A stretch of 64,000 nt of DNA, taken from assembly GCF_010501105.1 (NCBI RefSeq), contig NZ_QVMQ01000001.1, positions 183,012 through 247,011 on the forward strand. Reading direction: 5' to 3'. Under the pieces are notes generated by a model. The model was not told the origin of the DNA. It did no database searches and was given only the letters and a program-made list of their open reading frames with translations. The position numbers and the translations under genes are program-made. Shown piece after piece: positions 9,481 to 17,665 of this stretch (position 1 is its first letter; each line of letters starts with the position of its first letter). The DNA comes from Dysgonomonas sp. 511 (GTDB taxonomy: Bacteria; Bacteroidota; Bacteroidia; Bacteroidales; Dysgonomonadaceae).

Positions 9481-9747
9481 TTATACTTCAAAGTCTACAG
9501 CCTTCCTATCCATTACAGCCTCTCTGATAAAGGGCAGCAAAGCCTGATGCAATGGGTGGTTTTGATATATATCGAGGTTTTTTCTTTCTGCCAGTTCCGA
9601 ATACAGCACTACATCGAAATTGCCATTGCCCAGAAAATCTATACCGACTTCGATATGCAATAGGCCTTCTATTTTGCCTCTCAATGCTTCCAGCTTTTCT
9701 TTAACCAATAAGGCATTGGTTTGTTTGTTGTTTATATGTTTGACCAT
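9481..9747 (-). CDS. Dabb (stress-responsive alpha/beta barrel) domain protein
   Basis: 88-residue single-domain protein. VKHINNKQTN at the start, the central LLHIEVGIDFLG, FDVVLYSELAE, and the C-terminal YQNHPLHQALLPFI match the dimeric ferredoxin-like Dabb fold, where HP...H is the usual late motif. Members are small cytoplasmic proteins of mixed or unknown function. It is the first gene of a two-gene operon with the AlkD-like gene. Confidence 0.8.
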   Translation of the reverse strand: MVKHINNKQTNALLVKEKLEALRGKIEGLLHIEVGIDFLGNGNFDVVLYSELAERKNLDIYQNHPLHQALLPFIREAVMDRKAVDFEV

Positions 9748-9780
9748 AATCTTGTTTGTTAGAATGTATTGGTAAATAGT

Positions 9781-9813
9781 AGAGCCTGTTTAAAGGATAT
9801 CTAAACAGGCTCT
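9781..9813. terminator. Hairpin terminator of the AGAGCCTGTTTA type
   Basis: A 12-bp stem, AGAGCCTGTTTA with TAAACAGGCTCT, lies 16 bases past the stop of the TlpA-like gene at 9829. The same arm sequence recurs at 26945, 28224 and 60262. There is no long T run, so it could also be a repeat with terminator activity. Confidence 0.6.
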
Positions 9814-9828
9814 AAGTTATAATGTGTC

Positions 9829-10932
9829 TTATTTGAGGAGTCCGGCTATTTTTTCACTTGCCTGCCCGGCAGTCAGTCCCCGCTCCAGTATTTTTCCGTC
9901 TTTATCCAATAGTACCAAATGAGGTATTGAATTAACTCCATACGCAGCTGAAAGGGCGCTATCCCATTTTTTCAGGTCGGATATTTGCGGCCACGTTATT
10001 TTCAGCTCTTTAATTCCGGCTATCCATTTCGCGTTGTCGTCATCTAAAGAGATCCCCACTATTTCCAGGCCTTTATTCTTATATGCTGCGTAAAGTTTCA
10101 CCAACTCCGGCGTTTCTTCTTTGCATGGAGAACACCATGAAGCCCAGAAGTCGACCAATACATATTTTCCCTTACCTACATAGTCGGAAAGGGCAGCATC
10201 TTTTCCTTCAGGAGTTTTGCCTTTCAGGTCGGTATATACTTTGCCTATCGATGTAGCATCGAGTATAGCTATGCGGGCATCTATTTTTTGAATACTCTCA
10301 CTTGTTTTATACTCAGGCTTTACATTGGCAGATAACTCTTTCATCTGGTCGAGTGAGAACATATACGAGCGGTTTGCCAAGAAATAAGCACCTAACTGGT
10401 TGCCTATATTTGCTTTCACAAAGTTGAAAGTAGCTTCTTTGGCTTTGTCGGTCAACTGCTTGCTTTCTTCTTTCAGCACTTTGATGTTAGCAGATGTAGT
10501 GTCTGCCTTAGCTCTTTCGCCCAACAATCTTCGTTGAAGGTTTAAATCCTGCAATGTAGATGCAAACAGTTGGTACGAATTGTTGAGAGACGTACCTTCT
10601 ACTGTGTTTATAGTATCGAGCGACAATTTGATATCGCCGGCTTCGACTACAACAAGGGCAGGTTTTACAAATTCAGGGCTATTGTCCAATACTACAAAAT
10701 GCACTGTCGGCCCTTCTTTAGCCAATCCTTTGAATATAAACTGGCCGTCTACAATATTGGCTGTGTCGATTGTTACTTTATCTTTCCAATTGGGAGCCAA
10801 AGTCTGTAAAAAGACTTGTTGCCCATCATATTTCCCGTTAGGAGCTTTTCCGGTGATGGTAAATGCTTCCTTTTCGGCACACGATGCAAGAAGCATTGCC
10901 GCAGCAGAGATAAATAATATAATCTTTTTCAT
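9829..10932 (-). CDS. DUF4369/TlpA-like thiol-disulfide lipoprotein
   Basis: 367-residue lipoprotein. The lipobox is LLASC (Cys18). An N-terminal DUF4369 domain (residues 23-130, FTITGKAPNGKYDGQQVFLQ) and a helical linker lead to a C-terminal thioredoxin-like TlpA domain. The active site is intact as WCSPC (Cys267 and Cys270), and the cis-Pro loop is SIPHLVLLDKDG. It is likely a periplasm-facing disulfide reductase. It follows a closely related paralogue (11029-12147) in the same direction with 96 bases between them, which suggests tandem duplication. Confidence 0.88.
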   Translation of the reverse strand: MKKIILFISAAAMLLASCAEKEAFTITGKAPNGKYDGQQVFLQTLAPNWKDKVTIDTANIVDGQFIFKGLAKEGPTVHFVVLDNSPEFVKPALVVVEAGDIKLSLDTINTVEGTSLNNSYQLFASTLQDLNLQRRLLGERAKADTTSANIKVLKEESKQLTDKAKEATFNFVKANIGNQLGAYFLANRSYMFSLDQMKELSANVKPEYKTSESIQKIDARIAILDATSIGKVYTDLKGKTPEGKDAALSDYVGKGKYVLVDFWASWCSPCKEETPELVKLYAAYKNKGLEIVGISLDDDNAKWIAGIKELKITWPQISDLKKWDSALSAAYGVNSIPHLVLLDKDGKILERGLTAGQASEKIAGLLK

Positions 10933-11028
10933 ATAACTTGCAATAAATAAATAGATTAATAAATACTTGTTTTTTTATCTTGTTAGTAGTTAGAACAACA
11001 AAGTCAAGCAAATTGTTTTTTGGGCGGC

Positions 11029-12147
11029 TTATTTTAGTATTTCGGTTACTTTGTCTGCCAAGTCTTTATCTTTAAGATCTTTACTTACAATTACTCCCTT
11101 CTCGTTTATAAGGATGGAATGAGGAATGGACAGTACATTGTAGATATCTACAGCCTTACCTAAATCGTCGGCCAATTGTACCCATTTCATATTGTAACTC
11201 TCTATGCCATTTAGCCATACCATGCGGTCGTCGTCTATAGATATGCCGATAATCTCCAGGCCTTTGTCGCGGTAGGCGTTGTATAGTTTATTCAGGGTTT
11301 CAACTTCCTTTGCTACATTCGGATTTCCCGCAGCCCAGAAATAAAGGATGACACACCTATTCCCTTGTATAAAGTGGGATATAAGACGCGGCTCACCGTT
11401 TATATCTACTAAAGATACATCGGCAAAAGAGTCTCCGATTTCCGGCACTACCCTGTTCAACTGCTCTTCTATTTTCATCATCACAGGATGGGCTTTAAAT
11501 GTGCTGTCAGACAAAGCGTATAACTCCTTTATCTGCTCTATCGAAAACTTGCTGACGTCTGACAAGAACAATAGCTTACCTGCTTCGCTGTTTATATTAG
11601 ATTTTACTACATCGAAATATGCCGACGACATTTCCTCCTGCAACTTGGCCATCCTGGTTACAGCATCTTGTCCGGCCGAGTCGAGTGGAACTGCTTCTAC
11701 CGAGCCAGCGTCCTGGGCTTCCTGATACAATTTTGTAATATTGTTTTGTATTAAATGTACCTTGTTCAGCTTCTCATTACCAGTGCTTCCTGCCAGCGAC
11801 AATCCGCCTCTTTCGTCGAAAGCTATTTCCAGTTTTCCCGGCTCTAATATCAATGTGCCGATAGGTGTATATTCTTCTACAGCCGGCAATTTGCCTATCG
11901 AGATAATGCCGAGAGTAGGTTCGCCGTTGAGAACTCCCTCAAAAGAGAATGCTTTATTTTTTATTATCGCAGAATCTACTACAGAAGTGGTTTCTGCGTT
12001 GAGGCTGTCCATCTTTTGCAGATAGATAGTTTTTCCATCGAAGATAGTATCGGCAAAGCTTCCTTTTATGGAATAGGAATCCTTACCTTGGCATGATATT
12101 AATATCACTATTGAAACAAGTGAAAAGGCTATAGCTAGTTTTTTCAT
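11029..12147 (-). CDS. DUF4369/TlpA-like lipoprotein lacking the CXXC active site
   Basis: 372-residue paralogue of the gene at 9829-10932, with the same order of parts: lipobox ILISC (Cys19), a DUF4369 domain (YSIKGSFADTIFDGKTIYLQ), a helical linker and a thioredoxin-like fold. Where the neighbour has FWASWCSPCKE, this protein reads FWAAGNPNVAKE, so both redox cysteines are gone. The cis-Pro loop (SIPHSILINEKG) and the GLEIIGISIDDDRMVW strand remain. It cannot do dithiol chemistry, and binding, scaffolding or peptide sensing are possible. The frame is intact and well conserved, so it does not look like a dying gene. Confidence 0.85.
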   Translation of the reverse strand: MKKLAIAFSLVSIVILISCQGKDSYSIKGSFADTIFDGKTIYLQKMDSLNAETTSVVDSAIIKNKAFSFEGVLNGEPTLGIISIGKLPAVEEYTPIGTLILEPGKLEIAFDERGGLSLAGSTGNEKLNKVHLIQNNITKLYQEAQDAGSVEAVPLDSAGQDAVTRMAKLQEEMSSAYFDVVKSNINSEAGKLLFLSDVSKFSIEQIKELYALSDSTFKAHPVMMKIEEQLNRVVPEIGDSFADVSLVDINGEPRLISHFIQGNRCVILYFWAAGNPNVAKEVETLNKLYNAYRDKGLEIIGISIDDDRMVWLNGIESYNMKWVQLADDLGKAVDIYNVLSIPHSILINEKGVIVSKDLKDKDLADKVTEILK

Positions 12148-12237
12148 TCAATAAAACAATTATCGTTATTACTACTGTATTCTTATCGCAAAGATAGACA
12201 ATTACTTATTTAGACAAACCGGAAGCCGGGTTGTAAT

Positions 12238-12407
12238 TAGGGTAAACCCATGAAATTTATTTGGACTCAATTCTGAACTTTGTAGGGCGAACTGAAAATC
12301 GACGGAGTCAATTATCATTCGCCTGCGGATTTTCTCTATTTCAGGCGAATGATAATTCGCCCCTACAGCAGCCAAAACTGAAATGTCATTTTTCAAGGGT
12401 TTGCCCG
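12238..12407. mobile_element. MITE-like palindromic element, copy 1
   Basis: Non-coding element of about 170 bp bounded by AGGGTAAAC and GTTTGCCC, with a central near-palindrome of two arms (ATTATCATTCGCC and GGCGAATGATAATTCGCCC). Its left half is the reverse complement of the right half of copy 3 at 37216-37368, so the two are full-length copies in opposite orientation. Flanks GGGTTGTAAT and AGATTGTAAT match at 8 of 10, compatible with an aged target duplication. The right end runs into the 3' end of gldD. Confidence 0.75.
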
Positions 12408-12995
12408 AGATTGTAATTCAACGAAATTCCACCTTGCCGTTTCCATTACCTGCGCTATATCGTCTTTGATAAAGGAAATCACAGGCTGCACCGAATCTAT
12501 ATTTATTTGTTGGTCGAAATACAAAGCGCCCCTCAAGAAATTAGAACGGTTGTCTGTCATATAAAATTGTAAGGGAGAAGCTACATCTCCTTCTATTGTG
12601 TACAATTTTCCATAAACTCCGGACGAAGGATTCTCATAATCTGTTTGCAATATGCCCGATGATTTTGCCATGTGGCTATATGCTAAGTGGCGGCTGTCTT
12701 CTATCAGTTCCGGCAATTTCGATTTTGGTGTTTGTATATAAGTGCAAAAGATTTTGGCGTGGAACTGACGGTATATAATATTGAACCATATCTCTTTCTG
12801 CCCTCCCTCATCTTTCCTTTGCTCCTCTTTTACAGTTGCATCCGAAGGATAATAAAAAGAAATATGGCCATTATTATAACTTACAGCAGATATGCTTTCT
12901 CTTTCTATACGGGGATAACCATTCGGCTTTGGCGTAGTATCGCTATTACACGAAAGAAGGATAATCATACCAATACAAAGGATGTATTTTGCCAT
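12393..12995 (-). CDS. gldD: Gliding-motility-type lipoprotein GldD
   Basis: 200-residue lipoprotein (lipobox LLSC, Cys16). Residues 26-60 give YPRIERESI and ISFYYPSDA, and the middle gives WFNIIYRQFHAKIFCTY and LIEDSRHLAYSHM. The most conserved block is ASPLQFYMTDNRSNFLRGALYF followed by DSVQPVISFIKDD, which fits GldD, a periplasmic-face lipoprotein linked to type IX secretion and gliding in Bacteroidota. It begins 16 bases after ssb; gldE, usually between them, is absent here. Its last few residues (about RANP) and its stop codon lie in the end of MITE copy 1. Confidence 0.82.
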   Translation of the reverse strand: MAKYILCIGMIILLSCNSDTTPKPNGYPRIERESISAVSYNNGHISFYYPSDATVKEEQRKDEGGQKEIWFNIIYRQFHAKIFCTYIQTPKSKLPELIEDSRHLAYSHMAKSSGILQTDYENPSSGVYGKLYTIEGDVASPLQFYMTDNRSNFLRGALYFDQQINIDSVQPVISFIKDDIAQVMETARWNFVELQSRANP

Positions 12996-13011
12996 AGGTT
13001 ATACAACTGTT

Positions 13012-13452
13012 TTAGAATGGCAGGTCGTCATCGTCGTCCACATTGCTCTGAACCGGATAAGATGGCGCACCCTGATTGTTGGATTGCATTGGCGGCACAT
13101 CGTTGTCTTGTTCGCGCCTTCTGCCTCCGAGCAACTCCATGTTGTCGGCATATATTTCATACACATAACGTTTCACGCCGTTAGCATCGTCGTAGGTACG
13201 CGAGCGGATTTTTCCCTCTACATATACTTGCGAACCTTTTCTTACAAATTGTTCGGCAACCTTAGCCAAGCCTCTCCAGCACACTATGTTGTGCCACTCC
13301 GTGCGGTCGGGTATCTGAGTGCCATTTGCAGCGGTATAGCCCCTTTCGGTGGTTGCCAGTGTAAAGTTAGCAACTACACCTCCGTTGTCGAAATATTTTA
13401 CATCAGGGTCTTTTCCTACGTTACCTATAAGTACGACTTTGTTTACAGACAT
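13012..13452 (-). CDS. ssb: Single-stranded DNA-binding protein
   Basis: 146-residue SSB. The OB fold is at residues 1-105 (MSVNKVVLIGNVGKDPDVKY, EWHNIVCWRGLAKVAEQFVR, KGSQVYVEGKIRSRTY). A short low-complexity linker follows, and the acidic C-terminal tip DDDDDLPF recruits partner proteins. It coats single-stranded DNA in replication, recombination and repair. A TAnnTTTG box lies about 35 bases upstream. gldD follows directly. Confidence 0.97.
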   Translation of the reverse strand: MSVNKVVLIGNVGKDPDVKYFDNGGVVANFTLATTERGYTAANGTQIPDRTEWHNIVCWRGLAKVAEQFVRKGSQVYVEGKIRSRTYDDANGVKRYVYEIYADNMELLGGRRREQDNDVPPMQSNNQGAPSYPVQSNVDDDDDLPF

Positions 13453-13485
13453 GTTTTTATGTTTTATGGTTGATCGTTATTTGCG

Positions 13486-13493
13486 CAAATATA
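13486..13493 (-). promoter_or_regulatory. -7 promoter element of ssb
   Basis: On the minus strand TATATTTG lies 34 bases upstream of the ssb start, matching TAnnTTTG. Confidence 0.6.
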
Positions 13494-13586
13494 GTGAAAA
13501 ATCGGGTTCGAGTGTTCAATTCCTCAAACAAGAATGATGAAGCCTGTCCGGGTTTTCGAACAAGCTTCGATCGACATATTTCCATC

Positions 13587-13871
13587 TTATTTTTTTATAT
13601 AATCTTGCAAAGCCTTCACATACTGTTCAAATGCGTCTATTCCAGTCTTTGTTATCTTGCACACGGTTTTCGGTCTTTTGCCATCTATAAACTTGTTGAC
13701 ATTTATATATCCTGCTTCGCTAAGCTTCTCTATCTGTACGCTCAGGTTTCCGGCCGTGGCTCCCGTTTTTTCCTTTATATAGACAAAGTCGGCTTCTTCG
13801 ACAGACAACAGCAATGAGATTATAGCCAGACGCAGCTGTGAATGTAATAATGGGTCGAGCTCTTTAAACAT
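13587..13871 (-). CDS. Winged-helix transcriptional regulator (HTH_27-like)
   Basis: 94-residue single-domain winged helix. LLHSQLRLAIISLLL is helix 1, VYIKEKTGATAGNLSVQIEK the helix-turn-helix, and GYINVNKFIDGKRPKTVCKI the wing. It resembles the ArsR/MarR-like regulators annotated as winged helix DNA-binding protein. The last 8 bases of the upstream membrane-protein gene overlap its start (ATG at 13871), so the two are translationally coupled. Regulators of this type are often paired with a membrane protein; the signal is unknown. Confidence 0.8.
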   Translation of the reverse strand: MFKELDPLLHSQLRLAIISLLLSVEEADFVYIKEKTGATAGNLSVQIEKLSEAGYINVNKFIDGKRPKTVCKITKTGIDAFEQYVKALQDYIKK

Positions 13872-14484
13872 CCTTTTCAGCCTTTTTATTCAACATATGC
13901 CCCGGAACCGACAAGCCTGCTACAGCACAAACAGCGAGGAGTATAAATTGGAAATTAGGGTATCCCAACAGGTAAGCCACTCCGCACAGCAACGCTCCTG
14001 TCCAGAAAACAGCAGCGCCATATATATAAGGGCGGTAGCGTGTGGCAATAGCTGTTGTATATTGTGCTGCGCCCATCATTATCAGCAATGTAGGGGTGAT
14101 GACAATACCCAGATAGCTGGATTTAATCGCATAGGCAGTAACGAAGACTACTGCCAAGAATATGGCGACTGAAATAGGAAATGCTATCCATATAGCACTT
14201 ACAATAGCATCTATATGAGTTTTCACAACCTCTTCTTTCTTTCGCTTGTAGTCGATAAAATTGGCTATTACAGCCATCGGAAACATCAGCATCCATACCC
14301 AAAACGACTGTAGAGGGTTGTCCAGAGTATAGATCAGTATGAAATTTAACAACGCTGTACAGGCAACAAAGTAACCGCAGAATATAGAGGAGTTAGCTGC
14401 TCCTTTCCTGAAATTGTTGCGTGCATGGCCTATCATTTCGTTAATGATTCTGAGGCTATCTTGTCCGGTAAAATTCTGTTCCAT
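13864..14484 (-). CDS. Multi-pass membrane protein coupled to the winged-helix regulator
   Basis: 206-residue protein. A soluble N-terminus (residues 1-30, SLRIINEMIGHARNNFRKG) precedes about five to six membrane helices (SIFCGYFVACTALLNFILIY, FWVWMLMFPMAVIANFI, IWIAFPISVAIFLAVVFVTA, LGIVITPTLLIMMG, IYGAAVFWTGALLCGVAYLL, FILLAVCAVAGLSVPGHM). No catalytic motif is visible. It overlaps the regulator gene by 8 bases and is the first gene of that operon. Confidence 0.75.
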   Translation of the reverse strand: MEQNFTGQDSLRIINEMIGHARNNFRKGAANSSIFCGYFVACTALLNFILIYTLDNPLQSFWVWMLMFPMAVIANFIDYKRKKEEVVKTHIDAIVSAIWIAFPISVAIFLAVVFVTAYAIKSSYLGIVITPTLLIMMGAAQYTTAIATRYRPYIYGAAVFWTGALLCGVAYLLGYPNFQFILLAVCAVAGLSVPGHMLNKKAEKDV

Positions 14485-14666
14485 AATAGTAAGTCTTTCT
14501 TTTGTTTTGGCTTTCGGACTTTAACTCTTAGTAGTCGGAAGCCACAAAGTTAATTATTTATATCAATCGGCCGGTGAAAATTAATGTAAACATCCCTGTT
14601 ACTTTTCCTACACTGACCCTGTTTAAAACCCGCATTCCCTTAACCTATTTTCACAATATATAGTTA

Positions 14667-14715
14667 AAAAGTAACACTTGTAACACATTTTCTTCACTTT
14701 CTCATTGTTACTTTT
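14667..14715. repeat. GTTACTTTT inverted repeat, copy 1
   Basis: AAAAGTAACA at 14667-14676 and TGTTACTTTT at 14706-14715 are perfect complements. The same arms occur at 21157, 40848 and 60407. Another TGTTACTTTT lies just outside at about 14598. Confidence 0.65.
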
Positions 14716-14748
14716 CGTGGCTTTGCCTATTTCCCTCTTCGGGGTAGA

Positions 14749-14908
14749 GCTGTTAAGTTCTGATTTCTTATTACACTGAGAAACATTGAGCATAACAGTG
14801 AGGTTCACTGAGATTTTTTCTCCCTCAGTGTTTCTCAGTGGCTTCTTCGTGTATCTCAGTGTCATATTTTATTTTTTTAAAGTATTATTTCGTTTAGAAC
14901 TTAACAGC
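14749..14908. mobile_element. 160-bp element with perfect 13-bp terminal inverted repeats
   Basis: GCTGTTAAGTTCT at 14749-14761 and its exact complement AGAACTTAACAGC at 14896-14908 bound a non-coding stretch. Inside is a second perfect pair, CACTGAGAAACA (14774-14785) and TGTTTCTCAGTG (14829-14840), and further CTCAGTG repeats. The 14485-14970 gap has no convincing gene; besides these repeats it ends in a G-rich stretch, CCCTTTGGGGGGATAAAG. Confidence 0.6.
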
Positions 14909-14970
14909 CCTGCCCTTTGGGGGGATAAAGGGGGGCTTATATAGATAAACTTTTCAGCTCTCGATCCACA

Positions 14971-15408
14971 TTATTTAATTGCAGACATAAGGTTTATCTC
15001 TATCCTGCTGTCTCCTTTTACTTCAAATTTGCATTCCTCGAAGCTAGGCGGACGCTTGATTATTGCAGGGTCTACATTGTTGCTGAAACCATATTTCTCG
15101 GTCGGTATGCCCCATTGCCCCATATCCAGTTTTCCGTTTTGGTTTTCGTCCTGAAAGATTGCGATTGCATATTGTCCGTCTGCTACATTGTCGAGGCCGA
15201 CTTCCATAATATTATTACTTATACCTACTATCTTGCCCGAATAATTGTTCTTGCCCAGAAATGGCGACTGAGCATCATACAGAGCTACGTATAGGCTTCC
15301 TGTAGGATTATCAATTCCACTTATTTCTAGTGTCAATTTACTTTGGGCATTTACACTGGCGATTGCTGCAAAGATTAATGCGATTGGTAAGAATACAAAT
15401 TTTTTCAT
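14971..15408 (-). CDS. DUF2141 exported protein
   Basis: 145-residue protein. The start at 15408 (MKKFVFLPIALIFAAIASVNA) gives a clean signal peptide; an upstream in-frame start would add a non-signal stretch. The mature part is a beta-sandwich of the DUF2141 family: LEISGIDNPTGSLYVALYD, GQYAIAIFQDENQNGKLD and WGIPTEKYGFSNN. DENxNGKLD is the family hallmark and may bind calcium. The function is unknown. It is a single gene. Confidence 0.88.
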   Translation of the reverse strand: MKKFVFLPIALIFAAIASVNAQSKLTLEISGIDNPTGSLYVALYDAQSPFLGKNNYSGKIVGISNNIMEVGLDNVADGQYAIAIFQDENQNGKLDMGQWGIPTEKYGFSNNVDPAIIKRPPSFEECKFEVKGDSRIEINLMSAIK

Positions 15409-15487
15409 AACTGCAATATTTAAATGATTAATATATCGCAAATATAAATCAGTTTATATTATAAACCAAATTATTTTATAAATAATT

Positions 15488-16747
15488 TTACACAATCTTC
15501 AAGGCTTGTAGAATATCATTTTGCAAATCTTCCATATCTTCCAATCCGACTGACAAGCGAAGCAGATTATCTTCTATCCCCATCACCATTTTCATATCGG
15601 GCGAAAATGTACCGTAGATAGTCGATTCGGGATGTATAATAAGGCTTTTGTTATCGAAGAGATTGGTTGCGCGGCGTATTATCCGCAGGCGATCCATAAA
15701 GCTGTAGCAAGCCTGCTTGTCCTTTAGGCAAAAGGTAAGCATTGCTCCCGGATTGCCAATAAACAATTCGTCCGAAATAGCTTTGTAGGGCGACGACTCC
15801 AGCCGGGTATATCCCACTTTCATCACTTCGGCATGCTGTTCCAGCAGTTGAGCCAGATGATATGCCGACGCCGACATCTTTTCGAAACGCAGTTGCAATG
15901 TTTCCATCCCCAACGATTGCAAATAAGCGGCTTCGGGATCCATAGCCGCCCCTATATTGCGGGCGATCTCGCGTTTCAGTTTGAATGTAAATTGAGACAC
16001 GCCATCCGTCTTTTTCACCGATTTCAGGCGTTGGTTATGCTCCCAGTCGAATGTGCCATAGTCGAGTATAGCACCGCCGATAGAGGTGGCACCGCCCGAA
16101 ATATATTTGGTAGTAGAAACCACTTCGATATCGACACCGGCCTTGCGGGCATCGAAGCCACACCAGGGCACAATGGTAGTATCGACAATAAGAGGAATAT
16201 TCTGCGCTTTCAATACTTTCGAGATTTGGGGCAGGTCGGCAACCTCAAGATGGGGGTTGGTTATCAGTTCGCAGAAAAAGGCACAGGTATTTTCATCAAT
16301 AGCGGACGCTATTTCTTCGATATTGTCCGTATCTACAAACCTGACCTCTACGCCAAAAGCTTCGAGTGTAAACTTAAAGAATGAGAAAGTATTGCCAAAC
16401 AGATGTGGGGAAGTTACGATATTGCTCCCGGCATAGGCCAACGCCAGAAATGTATTGGATATGGCTGCCATACCCGAAGCCACCATCTGCACATTTTCCG
16501 CACCTGAAGCTGCTTTTATCTTTTGCTCAAGATTCTCTACAGTGGGGTTTGTGATGCGGCTATAGGTATGGGAAGGAATATCTTCCCTGTACTGGAACGC
16601 GGCAGCAATGCTTTCCGAATCGGGAAATTCGAATGCGGCATTGCGATAGACAGGCATTGTGATAGACCGATGGGCATCTTCTTTGCCAAAACGCTCGTTT
16701 ATTATGCGTGTAGAAAAACTTTTTTTCTGAAAATCCTTGTCAGCCAT
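15488..16747 (-). CDS. PLP-dependent transsulfuration enzyme (O-acetylhomoserine sulfhydrylase/cystathionine synthase type)
   Basis: 419-residue Cys/Met-metabolism PLP enzyme. PLP contacts are at YSRITNPTVENLEQ and SGMAAI, and the Schiff-base lysine is K214 in VVSTTKYISGGAT. The C-terminal substrate loop reads NLFDNKSLIIHPESTIYG and the end LLRLSVGLEDMEDL. Length and motifs fit O-acetylhomoserine aminocarboxypropyltransferase or cystathionine gamma-synthase; which one cannot be settled from sequence alone. It is 87 bases past thiD in the same direction, so it may be read through from the thiamine operon, but no shared role is evident. Confidence 0.85.
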   Translation of the reverse strand: MADKDFQKKSFSTRIINERFGKEDAHRSITMPVYRNAAFEFPDSESIAAAFQYREDIPSHTYSRITNPTVENLEQKIKAASGAENVQMVASGMAAISNTFLALAYAGSNIVTSPHLFGNTFSFFKFTLEAFGVEVRFVDTDNIEEIASAIDENTCAFFCELITNPHLEVADLPQISKVLKAQNIPLIVDTTIVPWCGFDARKAGVDIEVVSTTKYISGGATSIGGAILDYGTFDWEHNQRLKSVKKTDGVSQFTFKLKREIARNIGAAMDPEAAYLQSLGMETLQLRFEKMSASAYHLAQLLEQHAEVMKVGYTRLESSPYKAISDELFIGNPGAMLTFCLKDKQACYSFMDRLRIIRRATNLFDNKSLIIHPESTIYGTFSPDMKMVMGIEDNLLRLSVGLEDMEDLQNDILQALKIV

Positions 16748-16834
16748 TGATATATGACATTATATGTTTTGAGATTCAAAGGTAGAAAGAGTTGATGAAT
16801 AACACACATTTACATTGTGCAAAATACTATAAAA

Positions 16835-17644
16835 TCACTCCCAGAAATCGAAAAAATGATGAACCGGGCCATGACCTTTCCCTATTTCGTATGCCGCTCC
16901 GGCAACAATGGACTTATTGATATAATCTTTTGCTTTTGTAGCGGCTTCGTTCAACGACAGTCCGTGAGCAAGGAATGCTGTTATAGCCGACGAGAAAGTG
17001 CAGCCTGTACCATGTGTGTTCTTTGTATCAATACGCTGAAATGGCAGTTCTATAATATCTCCGGTTTCGGCATTGTAGAATACATCGGTCAGCTTATCTT
17101 CTGTAAGATGCCCTGCTTTCAGCATCACAGAGACTTTATTCCCACACGACAAGTCTTTGATGACATAAGGTAAATCCTGCTGGCTTTTTATCTTCGCCCC
17201 AAGCAGTATTTCGGCTTCGGGTATATTAGGCGTAATGACGCGGACAAAAGGGATAAGCTCGTTTTTCAATGTGGAGATAGCTTCGTCCTGCAACAGTTTG
17301 TCGCCCGATGTGGCAACCATCACCGGATCGAGTACAATGTTCCTTATATCATATTTTGCCAGCGTATCCCTTACCGACAATATCAATTCCGATGAATGGA
17401 GCATACCTATTTTAATGGCATCTGCGCCGATATCGTCCAATACGGATTTTATTTGCCCTGCAACAAAAGACACAGGGATAGGATGCACACCTGTCACCCC
17501 TACTGTATTTTCGTCTACTACGGCCACAATAACCGTAGCCCCGTAGCAACCACAGGCAGAGAATGTTTTCAAATCGGCCTGGATGCCCGCGCCGCCGCTG
17601 GGATCGCTTCCCGCAATGGATAGTGCAGTTTTATAATGTTTCAT
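16835..17644 (-). CDS. thiD: Hydroxymethylpyrimidine/phosphomethylpyrimidine kinase
   Basis: 269-residue ribokinase-fold kinase that phosphorylates HMP and then HMP-P to HMP-PP for thiamine synthesis. The N-terminal IAGSDPSGGAGIQADLKTF is the ThiD signature, DPVMVATSGDKLL is in the middle, and the anion-hole/catalytic motif is THGTGCTFSSAITAF. It is the last thi gene of the riboswitch-controlled operon, 21 bases after tenA. Confidence 0.96.
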   Translation of the reverse strand: MKHYKTALSIAGSDPSGGAGIQADLKTFSACGCYGATVIVAVVDENTVGVTGVHPIPVSFVAGQIKSVLDDIGADAIKIGMLHSSELILSVRDTLAKYDIRNIVLDPVMVATSGDKLLQDEAISTLKNELIPFVRVITPNIPEAEILLGAKIKSQQDLPYVIKDLSCGNKVSVMLKAGHLTEDKLTDVFYNAETGDIIELPFQRIDTKNTHGTGCTFSSAITAFLAHGLSLNEAATKAKDYINKSIVAGAAYEIGKGHGPVHHFFDFWE

Positions 17645-17665
17645 TTTTCTAAATAATCTTTGTTT

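Noticed and set aside
12202..12396. 64-codon minus-strand frame over the MITE
   Set aside because: It consists of translated MITE sequence (GANYHSPE-like), and the same peptide arises at other copies. It has no family or start signals.
14623..14865. 80-codon minus-strand frame between the membrane protein and DUF2141
   Set aside because: It runs through the inverted repeats and CTCAGTG units; composition is repeat-driven and no homologue-like features are visible.
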